Source of the DNA: a virus
Length of the DNA stretch: 23,178 bases
Reading direction: 5' to 3' (one strand)
Virus record (IMG/VR): IMGVR_UViG_3300006749_000149
Location: 1 to 23,178 of that record
The position numbers and the translations under genes were made by a program. The notes below the pieces were generated by a model. It was not told the origin of the DNA. It ran no database searches and worked only from the letters and a program-made list of their open reading frames with translations. Every line of letters begins with the position of its first letter. Position 1 is the first letter of the stretch. Positions 8,022 through 16,600 of this stretch are shown here, in pieces.

Positions 8022-9242
8022 ATGAGTCTATTAACAGAAACAAATCAACAATATTATCAAGGCGCTCAAGTATTTTTATCTGCAGATACTCTACCAACCC
8101 CTAATACTCAAAGTTTTAAAACTACTTTTAATACAGATTTAGTACTTGGAAGCCAAGACCCAAATAATGAAAACTACGCTTTAAATAATTTTAAAATATT
8201 TACAAGCGCAAGTGGTTTGCCTGGTGATTTTCAAGAGCTTACTAACTATAGTTTAGCTAATAATACTTTTAAAATATCAGGATTAGCTCAAAACACTTAT
8301 ATAGTTGTTCAGTTAAAAACATTAAGCGGTGGTCAATATGGCAATCAAGATGCTTTTGGTCAAACTGTAGAACAAAACTACGGGGGTTATGAGTATATAA
8401 CATTAAACGATGCTATAGATAATTTTATGGTAGGATACGTTGGAGACGGCAAAATACTTCAATCAGTAAAAAAATCTGATGTATTATTTTTTGCTAAAAG
8501 ATCTTTACAAGAGTTTAGCTATGATACGTTAAAAAGTATACATTCTCAAGAATTAACAGTTCCACCTTCATTAAGCGTGGTTCTTCCTCAAGATTACGTA
8601 AATTACGTTAGAGTTTCTAGAATAGACGAATTAGGTATAAAAAGAATAATATACCCAGTAAATAACTTAACTATAAATCCTTACAACACACCGGTTCAAG
8701 ATTCAGAAGGAGTTCCCGTGCAAGATAATTTTGGTAACAATATAGAAGGTACTTCTATTACTGAAGAAAGATGGGCTAAAGCAAATTTAAATTTATTAAA
8801 TTTTAACTTATTAGACAACTTTGATGATTTTGCTTATTGGTGGAATTTATATGGATTTGATGGTAATTTTAATACAGGTAAATTATATGGACTAGATCCT
8901 CAAACATCTCAAATAAACGGCTGGTTTAGCATGAACCATAGAGAAGGTAAAATGTCTTTTTCCAATGAACTAGCCAATAAACTTATAACATTAGAATATA
9001 TTTCTGATGGTTTATCTCATGACGGTGATAGTAGGGTTCCAAAATTAGCAGAAGACGCTTTATACGCGTCTATACTGTATAATATAGTATCTGTTAGATC
9101 TGGACAAAATCCCAATGATTTAATTAGATTAAAAAGAGATAGAAGCGCTAAGCTTAGAAATGCTAAAATAAGATTATCTAACATAAAACTAGACGAAATA
9201 GTTCAAGTTATGAGAGGTAAATCTAAATGGATAAAACACTAA
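8022..9242 (+). CDS. Probable tail ring/adaptor protein with extra N-terminal beta domain, 406 residues
   Basis: From about residue 123 the protein reads like the connector or tail-ring family I know from crAss-like and marine podoviruses: YITLNDAIDNFMVGYVGDGK, then DVLFFAKRSLQEFSYDTLKS, PQDYVNYVRVSRIDELG and, near residue 320, ITLEYISDGL. The last 60 residues are helical and basic (RDRSAKLRNAKIRLSNIKL), a feature suited to packing in a ring. The first 14 residues (MSLLTETNQQYYQG) also look like the usual start of this family. Between them lie about 100 residues of beta-type, Thr/Asn/Ser-rich sequence that I do not remember in relatives. The gene is only 6 bases from the next one, and both are likely co-translated. 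The ring role is inferred; a T7 gp11-like gatekeeper is the nearest known analogue by position. Confidence 0.55.
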   Translation: MSLLTETNQQYYQGAQVFLSADTLPTPNTQSFKTTFNTDLVLGSQDPNNENYALNNFKIFTSASGLPGDFQELTNYSLANNTFKISGLAQNTYIVVQLKTLSGGQYGNQDAFGQTVEQNYGGYEYITLNDAIDNFMVGYVGDGKILQSVKKSDVLFFAKRSLQEFSYDTLKSIHSQELTVPPSLSVVLPQDYVNYVRVSRIDELGIKRIIYPVNNLTINPYNTPVQDSEGVPVQDNFGNNIEGTSITEERWAKANLNLLNFNLLDNFDDFAYWWNLYGFDGNFNTGKLYGLDPQTSQINGWFSMNHREGKMSFSNELANKLITLEYISDGLSHDGDSRVPKLAEDALYASILYNIVSVRSGQNPNDLIRLKRDRSAKLRNAKIRLSNIKLDEIVQVMRGKSKWIKH

Positions 9243-9248
9243 AATTTA

Positions 9249-12200
9249 ATGGCAGAAGTTAAGAATAGTTTTATATCGTCTAAAATGAATAAAGATTTAG
9301 ACGATAGATTAATTCCTAATGGTGAATATAGAAACGCTGTAAACGTTTCAATAAATAAATCCACTGGAGAAAACGTAGGCACAGCACAAACAGTACTAGG
9401 TAATCAACTTCTTGTTAATTATGGTCAAATCTTAAACGCTTCAAGCTTAGAAGTTATAGGTGTTTTACCAGATGATAGCTCTAATACTATTTATTCTTTT
9501 CTAACAAACAATACATTAGAAAGATATGTTCCCGTTGGAGCGGTAGGTGTTACGAGTACTTATCCAAGCCAACAAAACAGCTTTGATGTGCTACCTCCTG
9601 TAATTATAAATAACCCAGGTCAAGGTTATGATAACATACAAAATGGATCTACAACAAACGTTTCTGTTGCCAATCCTAACGCTTCGGGTTTATTGCTAAG
9701 TGTAGTTTGCGACCCTACCGCAGCTGTTTCTTGTACTTTAATATCTGGTGGATCTGGATATCCCAATGGTTTACAGCAAAACATAAATACTATAGCACAG
9801 AGTCCATCAACTGGATTTGGAGCTATAGTAAGTTATTTCGGCGCTAATAACTCTGTGACAAGTCCTACTATAACTTTTGGAGGAACTGGATACAATGCTG
9901 GTGACGTATTAAGAGTTTTAGGTGGTGGAAGTGGAATTAATGCTGTTATAGAAATTAGTTCAGTTAATAACACTGGAGCTATAACCTCTGTTGAAGTAAA
10001 AAACTCTGGTTTTGGTTATTCAATTGGAGATATAGTTCAAGTAGATGGTTTTGATCCATCGGGTTTCGCGGCTGAAATTCAAATTAACTCTCTTTTATTA
10101 TGCGATAATTTTGTTGTTTCGTTTAATATTAACGAATTAAACCAATTAACAACAATAGCAAAAGGTTCTTTTTTAAATTTTTCTACTTTAAATCCTATTA
10201 ATGGAATTAACTTATTAGAAGAGTTGTTGTTTTTTACAGACAATAGAAATCAACCTAGAAAATTAAACGTAACAAGAATAGATCCTTATTACACTACAGA
10301 AGATCAAATATCTGTGGCTAAGTATTATCCTTTTGATCCTATACAGCTATATCAACCTAGCGAAGTTGCAGGAGCTATTTATGACACAGGAGAAATAGAC
10401 GCTGTTTCTGATAGTAAAATTATAAATTTCAACGTTACACCAACGCAGTCATCAAGTTCTAGCTTAGGTGTTATAGGTACTTTTGCTCAGATTACAAGTG
10501 GTGGAGAAAATTATGGCACTGGCAACGGCAATAATACAGTCGGTGGTACTGGATTTGGGTTGACAATAGATATTGATTCCGTAGATCCTAACGGTTCAAT
10601 AACTGGAATTACTGTTGACCAACCAGGTAACGGTTATACTAATGGAGACGTTGTAACAATATTCGATGCTACAGGAAACGGCCAAGCTACAGCTACGGTT
10701 AGCGTTGTTAAAGACAATACTTTTGTAACAGACGTAACAAACTGGCCAAACTCTATAAGTGTTAATCAAACTCAAAATCTCCCTGCTGGAATGACTGTTA
10801 GTCTTGTAGAAGTAGAGACAACTATGCAAAATGCTATAAGTCTTTATCTTCCACCTACAGCAACGTCTAGTATATTTGGAGTGCCTTCTGCTAATCAATT
10901 TGAAGTATACATTGTAGGAACACCAACAATTCCAGGCTTTGTAGGAGTGCCAGAGCTTGTAGGTTTAAATGTTTGGTTAAAAAATTCAAACGATGACTTT
11001 GTAAACACAACATCAGTAGTAACTTCTGTTTCAATAGTAAATATTGGCGGTGTTGATTATTATCAAATACAAGTATCACCTAACATAGTGGCTACAGGTT
11101 TAAGTTTTCAAGACGAATCAGAAGTTTTGTTTGCGCTGCCAAATCCTTATTATGATACTGTTTTTGAGCAAAATGCTAACGTAGAATTTTTAAATGACAA
11201 ATTTGTTAGATTTTCTTATAGATATAGATATGACGATGGAGAATATTCGTTAATAGCACCTTTTACTCAACCAACTTTTATACCAGAACAAGATGGTTAT
11301 TTTAGAACAACAGGCGTTGGTGTTGATGATGGAGTTAGTGATGAATTAAAAGCATATAGGTCTACTGAGGTAGATTTTATGGAAAATAAAGTAAACAAAG
11401 TACTTTTAAATATACCACTTCCTACTATAGCTGATTCTATTTCATCTGAATTTAAAGTAACAGATATAGAAATACTTTACAAAGAGTCTGATCAAACTAC
11501 AATAAAAGTAGTTGAAACTATTCCCGTAAAAAATAATATCTTTGGAAGTAGTCCTTTTTATCAATATGAATACGGTTCTAAACCTCCTTTTAAAACTCTT
11601 CCGCAAAGTGAAACTGTAAGAGTTTCTGATAAAATTCCAGTAAAAGCTTTTTCTCAAGAAATTTCTAGCAATAGAGTTATATATGGAAATTATCAAGACA
11701 AACACACTCCACCTAGGTTTTTAAATTATACTTTAGCTGCAGAGTCTAAAAACCCTTCGTTTGTGGTAACTGATAATAAAGTTGATAATTACACTAGTAT
11801 AATAGAATATCCTAATGCTAGTTTAAAACAAAATAGAACATATGAAGTAGGAGTTGTTTTATCTGATAGATTTGGAAGACAGTCTACTGTAATATTTTCC
11901 AAAACTAAACTAGCTTTACAACAAAGCTTTATAGCGTCATCTTTGTATTCACCATATAGAACAGAGTTTGACAATGACGGAACAGGTAATAATCCGACAG
12001 GAGGCTTATTAAATTACGACGGTGATTCTTTAAAAATACAATTTTTAGATGCAATACAAAGTTTTAAAAGCCCTGATCCTAATGATGGTGTTCCTGGTAT
12101 ATACAACGGTGATATATCATCTCCAGATTATAATCCATTAGGTTGGTATTCTTTTAAAATAGTAGTAAAACAAACAGAGCAAGACTATTATAATGTGTAC

Positions 12201-14366
12201 TTGCCTACAGCTATGGCGGGTTATCCTTTAGATCCAACTAAAGAAATTGAAACTACAACACATGTTGTTTTATTTAATGATAATATAAATAAAATACCTA
12301 GAGATTTAACAGAGGTTGGTCCTACACAAAGAGAGTTTCCTAGTAGCGTTAGAATGTTTGGAAGAGTTAGTGACAATTTTAAAGGTCTAGGCACAAGTAC
12401 TAATCAATTCTATCCTGGTAGAAACGCTAGTCTTTCAACTTCTGTAGGAACAATAAGAGACTTGTTTGATTATAATGCTTTTCCAGAAATAAATACAGGT
12501 GTAACAACTGGACAGTATATATTTTATAATTTTGATTATATTAGTACCTCAACCGGCGGCGGAAATTTTGAAAACTCATACCCAGACTCAAGTTCTTTAG
12601 TAGCTAGAATTGAAGGTGATAAAATTGGGGTTCCTATTCCTGCTATTGGAGGTGGTCTTTCTGGTTTTGCTTATTCTGCTGTTCCAAAACTAAATGTATT
12701 TGAAACAGCCCCAACGGTTTCTTTGTTAGACATATATTATGAAACTACTACTTCTGGTAAAGTTAGTGATTTAAACAAAGCTATATTAGAAGGCCCAGCT
12801 GCTAATGTATTTGCTGATGTAACTCCTTTTGCCGTGTTTTTAGCTGAAGACATGCTAGGTACAAATGGAAATGATATAGAAGTAACAGGAGAATTTAGAC
12901 CTCAAAGATTTGATGGAAGTGATTTTACAAACCCTTCACAAAACGGATGTAGAATTATATCTGTTACAAACTTATTGGGAGCTGAAAACGATCATTTTGA
13001 AAACGAAGATAGCGTTCCTTATCATGTAGAGCAAACTGTTGACGAAGGAATATTTGGTATACAAGAACAATTAAACCAATCACAAGAACCGTCAGGTTCT
13101 TTTAAAATAATATTAACAAAATCGCCTAGCATTACAACGCCTGGCTTAGTTGTTAATAAAACTTTATTAGATTCAAATATAGCACCAGCTAACGGACCTT
13201 TTAGACTTAAATTTGATCTTGAGTTTACTAATCCTGAAGCAGAAGAACCTTTTCAATATACAACTTTTTTAGAAATACAAAATAAAGCACCAGAAAATAT
13301 TGTTGTTCAAGATAGAAATAGAGCAATTGTACCATGTTGCAGTCAAGATGTTGGTTGTAATCCTACTGCTTTTAATGTATTCAATAGAGAGGCAATACCT
13401 AGAGGAAATTGGTTAAAAGTTAATGCAACAAATGGATCTAAAACGCAAAGTTTAGAAAAATTAGGTTTAAGTTTTGAAATATTTAAAATTGTAGACTATT
13501 CTACCCCTCAAGGTGTTGTTATTGATCCTACTATTGGGGCATTAAGATATTTCTTTTTAACTGAAGGACCAGCTGCAGGCTTAGGCGGTGGTGGACCTTT
13601 TTCTGACGCTCAAGCTATTATAAATATTCCTGATCAAAATCTTTTAGATACTAACCGAACATATATGATAAGTCTAAAAGTAACAGACGGAGGTGTTCCA
13701 GGTATGTTTAGAATATGTGACTTGTTTGTTGTATTTAACTCTTCGCCTTTAGTTTCTTGGACTGAGGATTTAAATAGTGGAGGTTGTGATTCACAATTTA
13801 CTCCAGTTCAAGCTCCAGTTGCTGGATCATTTACTTGGGGTGCTAGTTCTGGGTTTTTTAATAGAGTGATGAACAATCCGTTTCAAGGTTGGCTTTTCGG
13901 TCAAGGCGGCGCAGCTAATCCTAACTCTTATCTTTGTAATGATAGCATAGTTACATGTGATAATGAAATTCCTTTTCAAATAAAAGTAGACAACGCACCT
14001 GTTGATCTTTATTTAACAGTAGTTGTAGCGCGAAACTGGGGTAGTCAAGATTTTGTAATTTCACAAGGAACAGTAAGTACTCAATTAAATGTTTTAGGAA
14101 ACCCAACAACACCTCAAATAGTTATTCCCGCAATGACGCTTGCACCAGGTGGAACACAACCACAAGGTGCTAATTTTCCTTTAATATCTGGAGATTTCAT
14201 AACTTTAGAGCCTCAACCTGGTCAAGAATGTGGTACTCTTTTTAATTTAACATTGAGAGCTTTTGGAGAAGCTTTTAATCCGGGCAACAGCGCACCAGTT
14301 TTAGGCTACCAGCTACTAGTTGTGCCTACAGGAACAGGGTATCCAAACACCTATAGCTTAGGATAA
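9249..14366 (+). CDS. Tail-hub / muzzle-type protein (P22 gp10-like tail stabilisation type), 1705 residues
   Basis: This is the largest complete gene here. Residues 7-60 (SFISSKMNKDLDDRLIPNGE, then YRNAVNVSINKSTGENVG) are the start I associate with the long tail-tip or stabilisation proteins of crAss-like and uncultured marine podoviruses. Framework segments follow: ELLFFTDNRNQPRKLN (~330-345), KFVRFSYRYRYDDGEYSL (~652-670), AFSQEISSNRVIYGNY (~800-815) and VGVVLSDRFGRQS (~868-880). Two blocks of GY..GD repeats are inserted at about 121-281 and 417-488. The C-terminal part, from about 1230, has all nine of its cysteines between residues 1234 and 1661, with beta-sandwich-like sequence (KVTDGGVPGMFRICD). 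There is no signal peptide. The protein likely forms the tail nozzle below the ring proteins and contacts the cell surface. The family call is from remembered motifs, not from a search. Confidence 0.62.
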   Translation: MAEVKNSFISSKMNKDLDDRLIPNGEYRNAVNVSINKSTGENVGTAQTVLGNQLLVNYGQILNASSLEVIGVLPDDSSNTIYSFLTNNTLERYVPVGAVGVTSTYPSQQNSFDVLPPVIINNPGQGYDNIQNGSTTNVSVANPNASGLLLSVVCDPTAAVSCTLISGGSGYPNGLQQNINTIAQSPSTGFGAIVSYFGANNSVTSPTITFGGTGYNAGDVLRVLGGGSGINAVIEISSVNNTGAITSVEVKNSGFGYSIGDIVQVDGFDPSGFAAEIQINSLLLCDNFVVSFNINELNQLTTIAKGSFLNFSTLNPINGINLLEELLFFTDNRNQPRKLNVTRIDPYYTTEDQISVAKYYPFDPIQLYQPSEVAGAIYDTGEIDAVSDSKIINFNVTPTQSSSSSLGVIGTFAQITSGGENYGTGNGNNTVGGTGFGLTIDIDSVDPNGSITGITVDQPGNGYTNGDVVTIFDATGNGQATATVSVVKDNTFVTDVTNWPNSISVNQTQNLPAGMTVSLVEVETTMQNAISLYLPPTATSSIFGVPSANQFEVYIVGTPTIPGFVGVPELVGLNVWLKNSNDDFVNTTSVVTSVSIVNIGGVDYYQIQVSPNIVATGLSFQDESEVLFALPNPYYDTVFEQNANVEFLNDKFVRFSYRYRYDDGEYSLIAPFTQPTFIPEQDGYFRTTGVGVDDGVSDELKAYRSTEVDFMENKVNKVLLNIPLPTIADSISSEFKVTDIEILYKESDQTTIKVVETIPVKNNIFGSSPFYQYEYGSKPPFKTLPQSETVRVSDKIPVKAFSQEISSNRVIYGNYQDKHTPPRFLNYTLAAESKNPSFVVTDNKVDNYTSIIEYPNASLKQNRTYEVGVVLSDRFGRQSTVIFSKTKLALQQSFIASSLYSPYRTEFDNDGTGNNPTGGLLNYDGDSLKIQFLDAIQSFKSPDPNDGVPGIYNGDISSPDYNPLGWYSFKIVVKQTEQDYYNVYLPTAMAGYPLDPTKEIETTTHVVLFNDNINKIPRDLTEVGPTQREFPSSVRMFGRVSDNFKGLGTSTNQFYPGRNASLSTSVGTIRDLFDYNAFPEINTGVTTGQYIFYNFDYISTSTGGGNFENSYPDSSSLVARIEGDKIGVPIPAIGGGLSGFAYSAVPKLNVFETAPTVSLLDIYYETTTSGKVSDLNKAILEGPAANVFADVTPFAVFLAEDMLGTNGNDIEVTGEFRPQRFDGSDFTNPSQNGCRIISVTNLLGAENDHFENEDSVPYHVEQTVDEGIFGIQEQLNQSQEPSGSFKIILTKSPSITTPGLVVNKTLLDSNIAPANGPFRLKFDLEFTNPEAEEPFQYTTFLEIQNKAPENIVVQDRNRAIVPCCSQDVGCNPTAFNVFNREAIPRGNWLKVNATNGSKTQSLEKLGLSFEIFKIVDYSTPQGVVIDPTIGALRYFFLTEGPAAGLGGGGPFSDAQAIINIPDQNLLDTNRTYMISLKVTDGGVPGMFRICDLFVVFNSSPLVSWTEDLNSGGCDSQFTPVQAPVAGSFTWGASSGFFNRVMNNPFQGWLFGQGGAANPNSYLCNDSIVTCDNEIPFQIKVDNAPVDLYLTVVVARNWGSQDFVISQGTVSTQLNVLGNPTTPQIVIPAMTLAPGGTQPQGANFPLISGDFITLEPQPGQECGTLFNLTLRAFGEAFNPGNSAPVLGYQLLVVPTGTGYPNTYSLG
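9609..10089 (+). repeat. Four GY..GD protein repeats (block 1) in the muzzle-type gene
   Basis: Four units start with a Gly-rich turn ending in Gly-Tyr: PGQGY (Tyr127), GGSGY (Tyr171), GGTGYNAGD (Tyr215) and SGFGYSIGD (Tyr257). Tyr-to-Tyr spacing is 44, 44 and 42 residues. Between turns the units share a pattern of short strands with a Gly-rich link and an Ile-Thr-Ser-Val strand. Units are recognisable in protein but diverged in DNA, so they are not recent copies. Confidence 0.8.
10497..10713 (+). repeat. Two GY..GD protein repeats (block 2) in the muzzle-type gene
   Basis: Two further units of the same type: SGGENYGTG (Tyr422) and PGNGYTNGD (Tyr463), 41 residues apart, with the strand NGSITGITVD between them matching TGAITSVEVK of block 1. 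They are separated from block 1 by about 135 residues of framework sequence without repeats. Confidence 0.75.
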
Positions 14367-14400
14367 GCGTAAATAATAATAAAAAAAAGTAATAATACAA

Positions 14401-15864
14401 ATGGCTGCTACTTTAGAAATAAAATACTTTAATAGCTATATATTAAAAAGATACGAACCTATAACCACATCTAGTCCCAATGTTATTAGAAGACAGATAT
14501 GGAATGGATCTTTTGGTATACCTACGGCTATAGGTGGGCATCCAAGAAATTTAGACCCAAGGCTTCCTAACTGCTGGTATTTAGAAGAATCTAGAATAAG
14601 AGGTGGTTACAACAATACAACAGTAGATTTTGGTGTTAGAGCTTATCTAGTTGAACAAGAGCCAAACTCTAGTATTAGATTAAATTCTTTAATATATTCT
14701 GGTATATATAATTCTAGAACAGGCGTTAATCAAACAAATGTATTTAGCGTAGCTGAAGAAATTACAAAAAGTTTAGATCCAGCTCAAGGCGCTATTAATA
14801 AGCTTTATGCAGAAGATACTAATTTAATAATTTTTCAACAATATAAAGTAAATAAAGCATTAATAGATAAAGATGCTATATATAGTGCAGAAGGAGGAGG
14901 ATTACCAGTTAGTTCTTTTAAAACTGTTATAGGTCAAACAGTTCCATTTCCAGGTAATTATGGCATTGGAAACAATCCAGAAAGCTTTGCAGTGTATGGT
15001 TACAATAAATATTTTGTAGATCCAAATCAAAATGCAGTTATGAGACTAGGGCCTGATGGTTTAGTAGAAATATCTGCTGCAGGTATGAATGGTTTTTTTA
15101 GAAATCAAATATTAAAAGTAAACTCATCTGCTTTTGGAGTTGGTAAACTAGTTGGTGGATGGGATATATATAATAAAGAATACGTTTTATCTTTACAGCC
15201 AGTTTCAATATCTGCTCAATTATCAGAGCCTACTTTATCTTGGGACGAAAAAGCTCAAGGTTGGATTAGTTTTTATAGTTATAAACCAAGTCAATCTTTT
15301 AGTTTAAAAAACAATCATTACACAACTTTTGAAGACTCATTATACTTACACAATTCTCAAAACGGAATTTATAATACTTTTTATGGAAAAAGAACTCCAT
15401 CTTCAATAGAATTTGTTTTTAATCCACAGGTTAGTAACTCAAAAGTGTTTAACACTGTTAACTACGAAGGATCTAATGGATGGCAAGTTGATTTTTTTAG
15501 ATCAGACGAAACAGGACCTGGAACACTTGCTGACCCAGCTGCTTTTGTTGTTGATAGCACGGCCCAAGTATTAAGTTATGTTGAAGGTGCTTATGATTCT
15601 GCAGTGCCATCTAACACTGGGTCTAATGCGGTTGTTCAGCCTATATATAGAGCTGGTTTTTATAGAAAAGAAAACAAATACTGTGCAAACTTAATAAACA
15701 GTACGCCTATAGCTCAAGAAGAGGTAATATTTGGAGATCAAATATCAGGAGTAAGAGGCTTTTTTATGAATGTAAAATTTTCTACTGATAACACGACAGA
15801 CGTTAGTGGTTTTAAAGAACTTTTTGCAGTTTCATCTAACTACACTTTTTCAAGTGGATATTAA
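14401..15864 (+). CDS. Tail protein, companion of the muzzle-type protein, 487 residues
   Basis: Residues about 138-165 (LYAEDTNLIIFQQYKVNKAL, then IDKDAIYS) and 192-237 (NPESFAVYGYNKYFVDPNQN, then AVMRLGPDGLVEISAAGMNG) are strongly patterned beta sequence of the propeller type. I recall these motifs near the C-terminal end of the long muzzle or tail stabilisation proteins of related phages. Here they are on a separate gene, 34 bases after the 1705-residue gene, in another frame, with in-frame stops between, so it is a true second gene. The C-terminal half includes a Trp-containing WDEKAQGWISFYSYKPS segment and a possible surface part near the end (CANLINSTPIAQEEVIFGDQ). No membrane segment. 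Likely part of the tail nozzle, assembling with the upstream protein. Leader A/T-only with an A8 run. Confidence 0.58.
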   Translation: MAATLEIKYFNSYILKRYEPITTSSPNVIRRQIWNGSFGIPTAIGGHPRNLDPRLPNCWYLEESRIRGGYNNTTVDFGVRAYLVEQEPNSSIRLNSLIYSGIYNSRTGVNQTNVFSVAEEITKSLDPAQGAINKLYAEDTNLIIFQQYKVNKALIDKDAIYSAEGGGLPVSSFKTVIGQTVPFPGNYGIGNNPESFAVYGYNKYFVDPNQNAVMRLGPDGLVEISAAGMNGFFRNQILKVNSSAFGVGKLVGGWDIYNKEYVLSLQPVSISAQLSEPTLSWDEKAQGWISFYSYKPSQSFSLKNNHYTTFEDSLYLHNSQNGIYNTFYGKRTPSSIEFVFNPQVSNSKVFNTVNYEGSNGWQVDFFRSDETGPGTLADPAAFVVDSTAQVLSYVEGAYDSAVPSNTGSNAVVQPIYRAGFYRKENKYCANLINSTPIAQEEVIFGDQISGVRGFFMNVKFSTDNTTDVSGFKELFAVSSNYTFSSGY

Positions 15865-15882
15865 TAATAAAAAATAATAATT

Positions 15883-16587
15883 ATGCCTGCATCAATGATA
15901 ATAGGTGGCGCTTTAAAGCTAGGTAGTGCTATATTCGGCTCAAGCGCTAGAAGAAAAAGGGCTAGAAGATTAGCTAGACAATTAAGAGCAGAAACAGCAA
16001 AACTAAATCAGTTAGAAAATGCTAGACAGCAAATTACTAATCCCTATGATAATGTGACTGATGTTTCTAGTAGAGCAACTTCTTTAGAGTCTAAAGTTTC
16101 AAATCCTTTTGCAAACTTAAGTGTTGCTACTAAAGCAGCAGAAATACAAATGGAGCAAAGCGATTTAGCTTTAGCTAATACACTAGATACATTAAGAGCT
16201 ACTGGCGCTGGAGCCGGTGGTGCTACCGCGTTGGCTCAAGCGGCTTTACAAAGCAAACAACAAGTTGCTGCTAGTATTGAAAGTCAAGAAGCTAATAACG
16301 AAAAAATGCGAGCAGAAGGTCAGCAAGCTATGGAGCAACAGCAGTTGGCTGATGCGCAAAGAATACAAGGAATTCAAGTTGCAGAGCAAGGTAGAGTTCA
16401 GCAGTTAAGAGGCATGGGTAGAAACATACAAATGCAAATGAGAGAAGCTAGACAACAAGATGGTATAAATTATCAAAGAGATAAAATAGCCGCTTTAACA
16501 GGCGCTAAAAACAAAGCTAAAAACTCTTCAACTAATGCTATAACTGGTATGCTTTCGCAGTTTGGAAGTGGTCTAATGGGCTTTTAA
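15883..16587 (+). CDS. Probable internal virion / ejection protein (T7 gp14-like type), 234 residues
   Basis: The protein starts with a short Gly/Ala/Ile hydrophobic stretch (MIIGGALKLGSAIFG, residues 5-19) followed at once by a strongly basic patch (SARRKRARRLARQLR). The remainder is helical, rich in Ala, Gln, Glu and Met, with coiled-coil character at about 25-48 and 130-205. A Gly/Ala hinge (ATGAGAGGATALAQAA) lies at about 106-121, and the Gly/Phe tail is hydrophobic (MLSQFGSGLMGF). Small proteins of this build, placed after the tail genes and before very large virion proteins, are typically internal proteins ejected with the DNA to form a channel through the envelope. The function is inferred from composition and order. 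Leader: AATAATAAAAAATAATAATT, no Shine-Dalgarno sequence. Confidence 0.55.
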   Translation: MPASMIIGGALKLGSAIFGSSARRKRARRLARQLRAETAKLNQLENARQQITNPYDNVTDVSSRATSLESKVSNPFANLSVATKAAEIQMEQSDLALANTLDTLRATGAGAGGATALAQAALQSKQQVAASIESQEANNEKMRAEGQQAMEQQQLADAQRIQGIQVAEQGRVQQLRGMGRNIQMQMREARQQDGINYQRDKIAALTGAKNKAKNSSTNAITGMLSQFGSGLMGF

Positions 16588-16600
16588 ATATTTAAAATAA

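Noticed and set aside
10596-11974. Four minus-strand ORFs inside the muzzle-type gene
   Set aside because: Fully inside a strongly supported 1705-codon gene, with no recognisable motif and no gene-like spacing.
14367-14400. Frameshift or sequencing error joining the 1705- and 487-residue frames at the A8 run (14381-14388)
   Set aside because: The upstream stop (14364-14366) precedes the A run and the downstream frame has its own TAA at 14380-14382 plus a normal A/T leader and ATG, so one slip would not join them.
16217-16408. 63-codon plus-strand ORF inside the ejection-type gene
   Set aside because: Out-of-frame reading of an Ala/Gln-rich gene; no leader and no recognisable protein.
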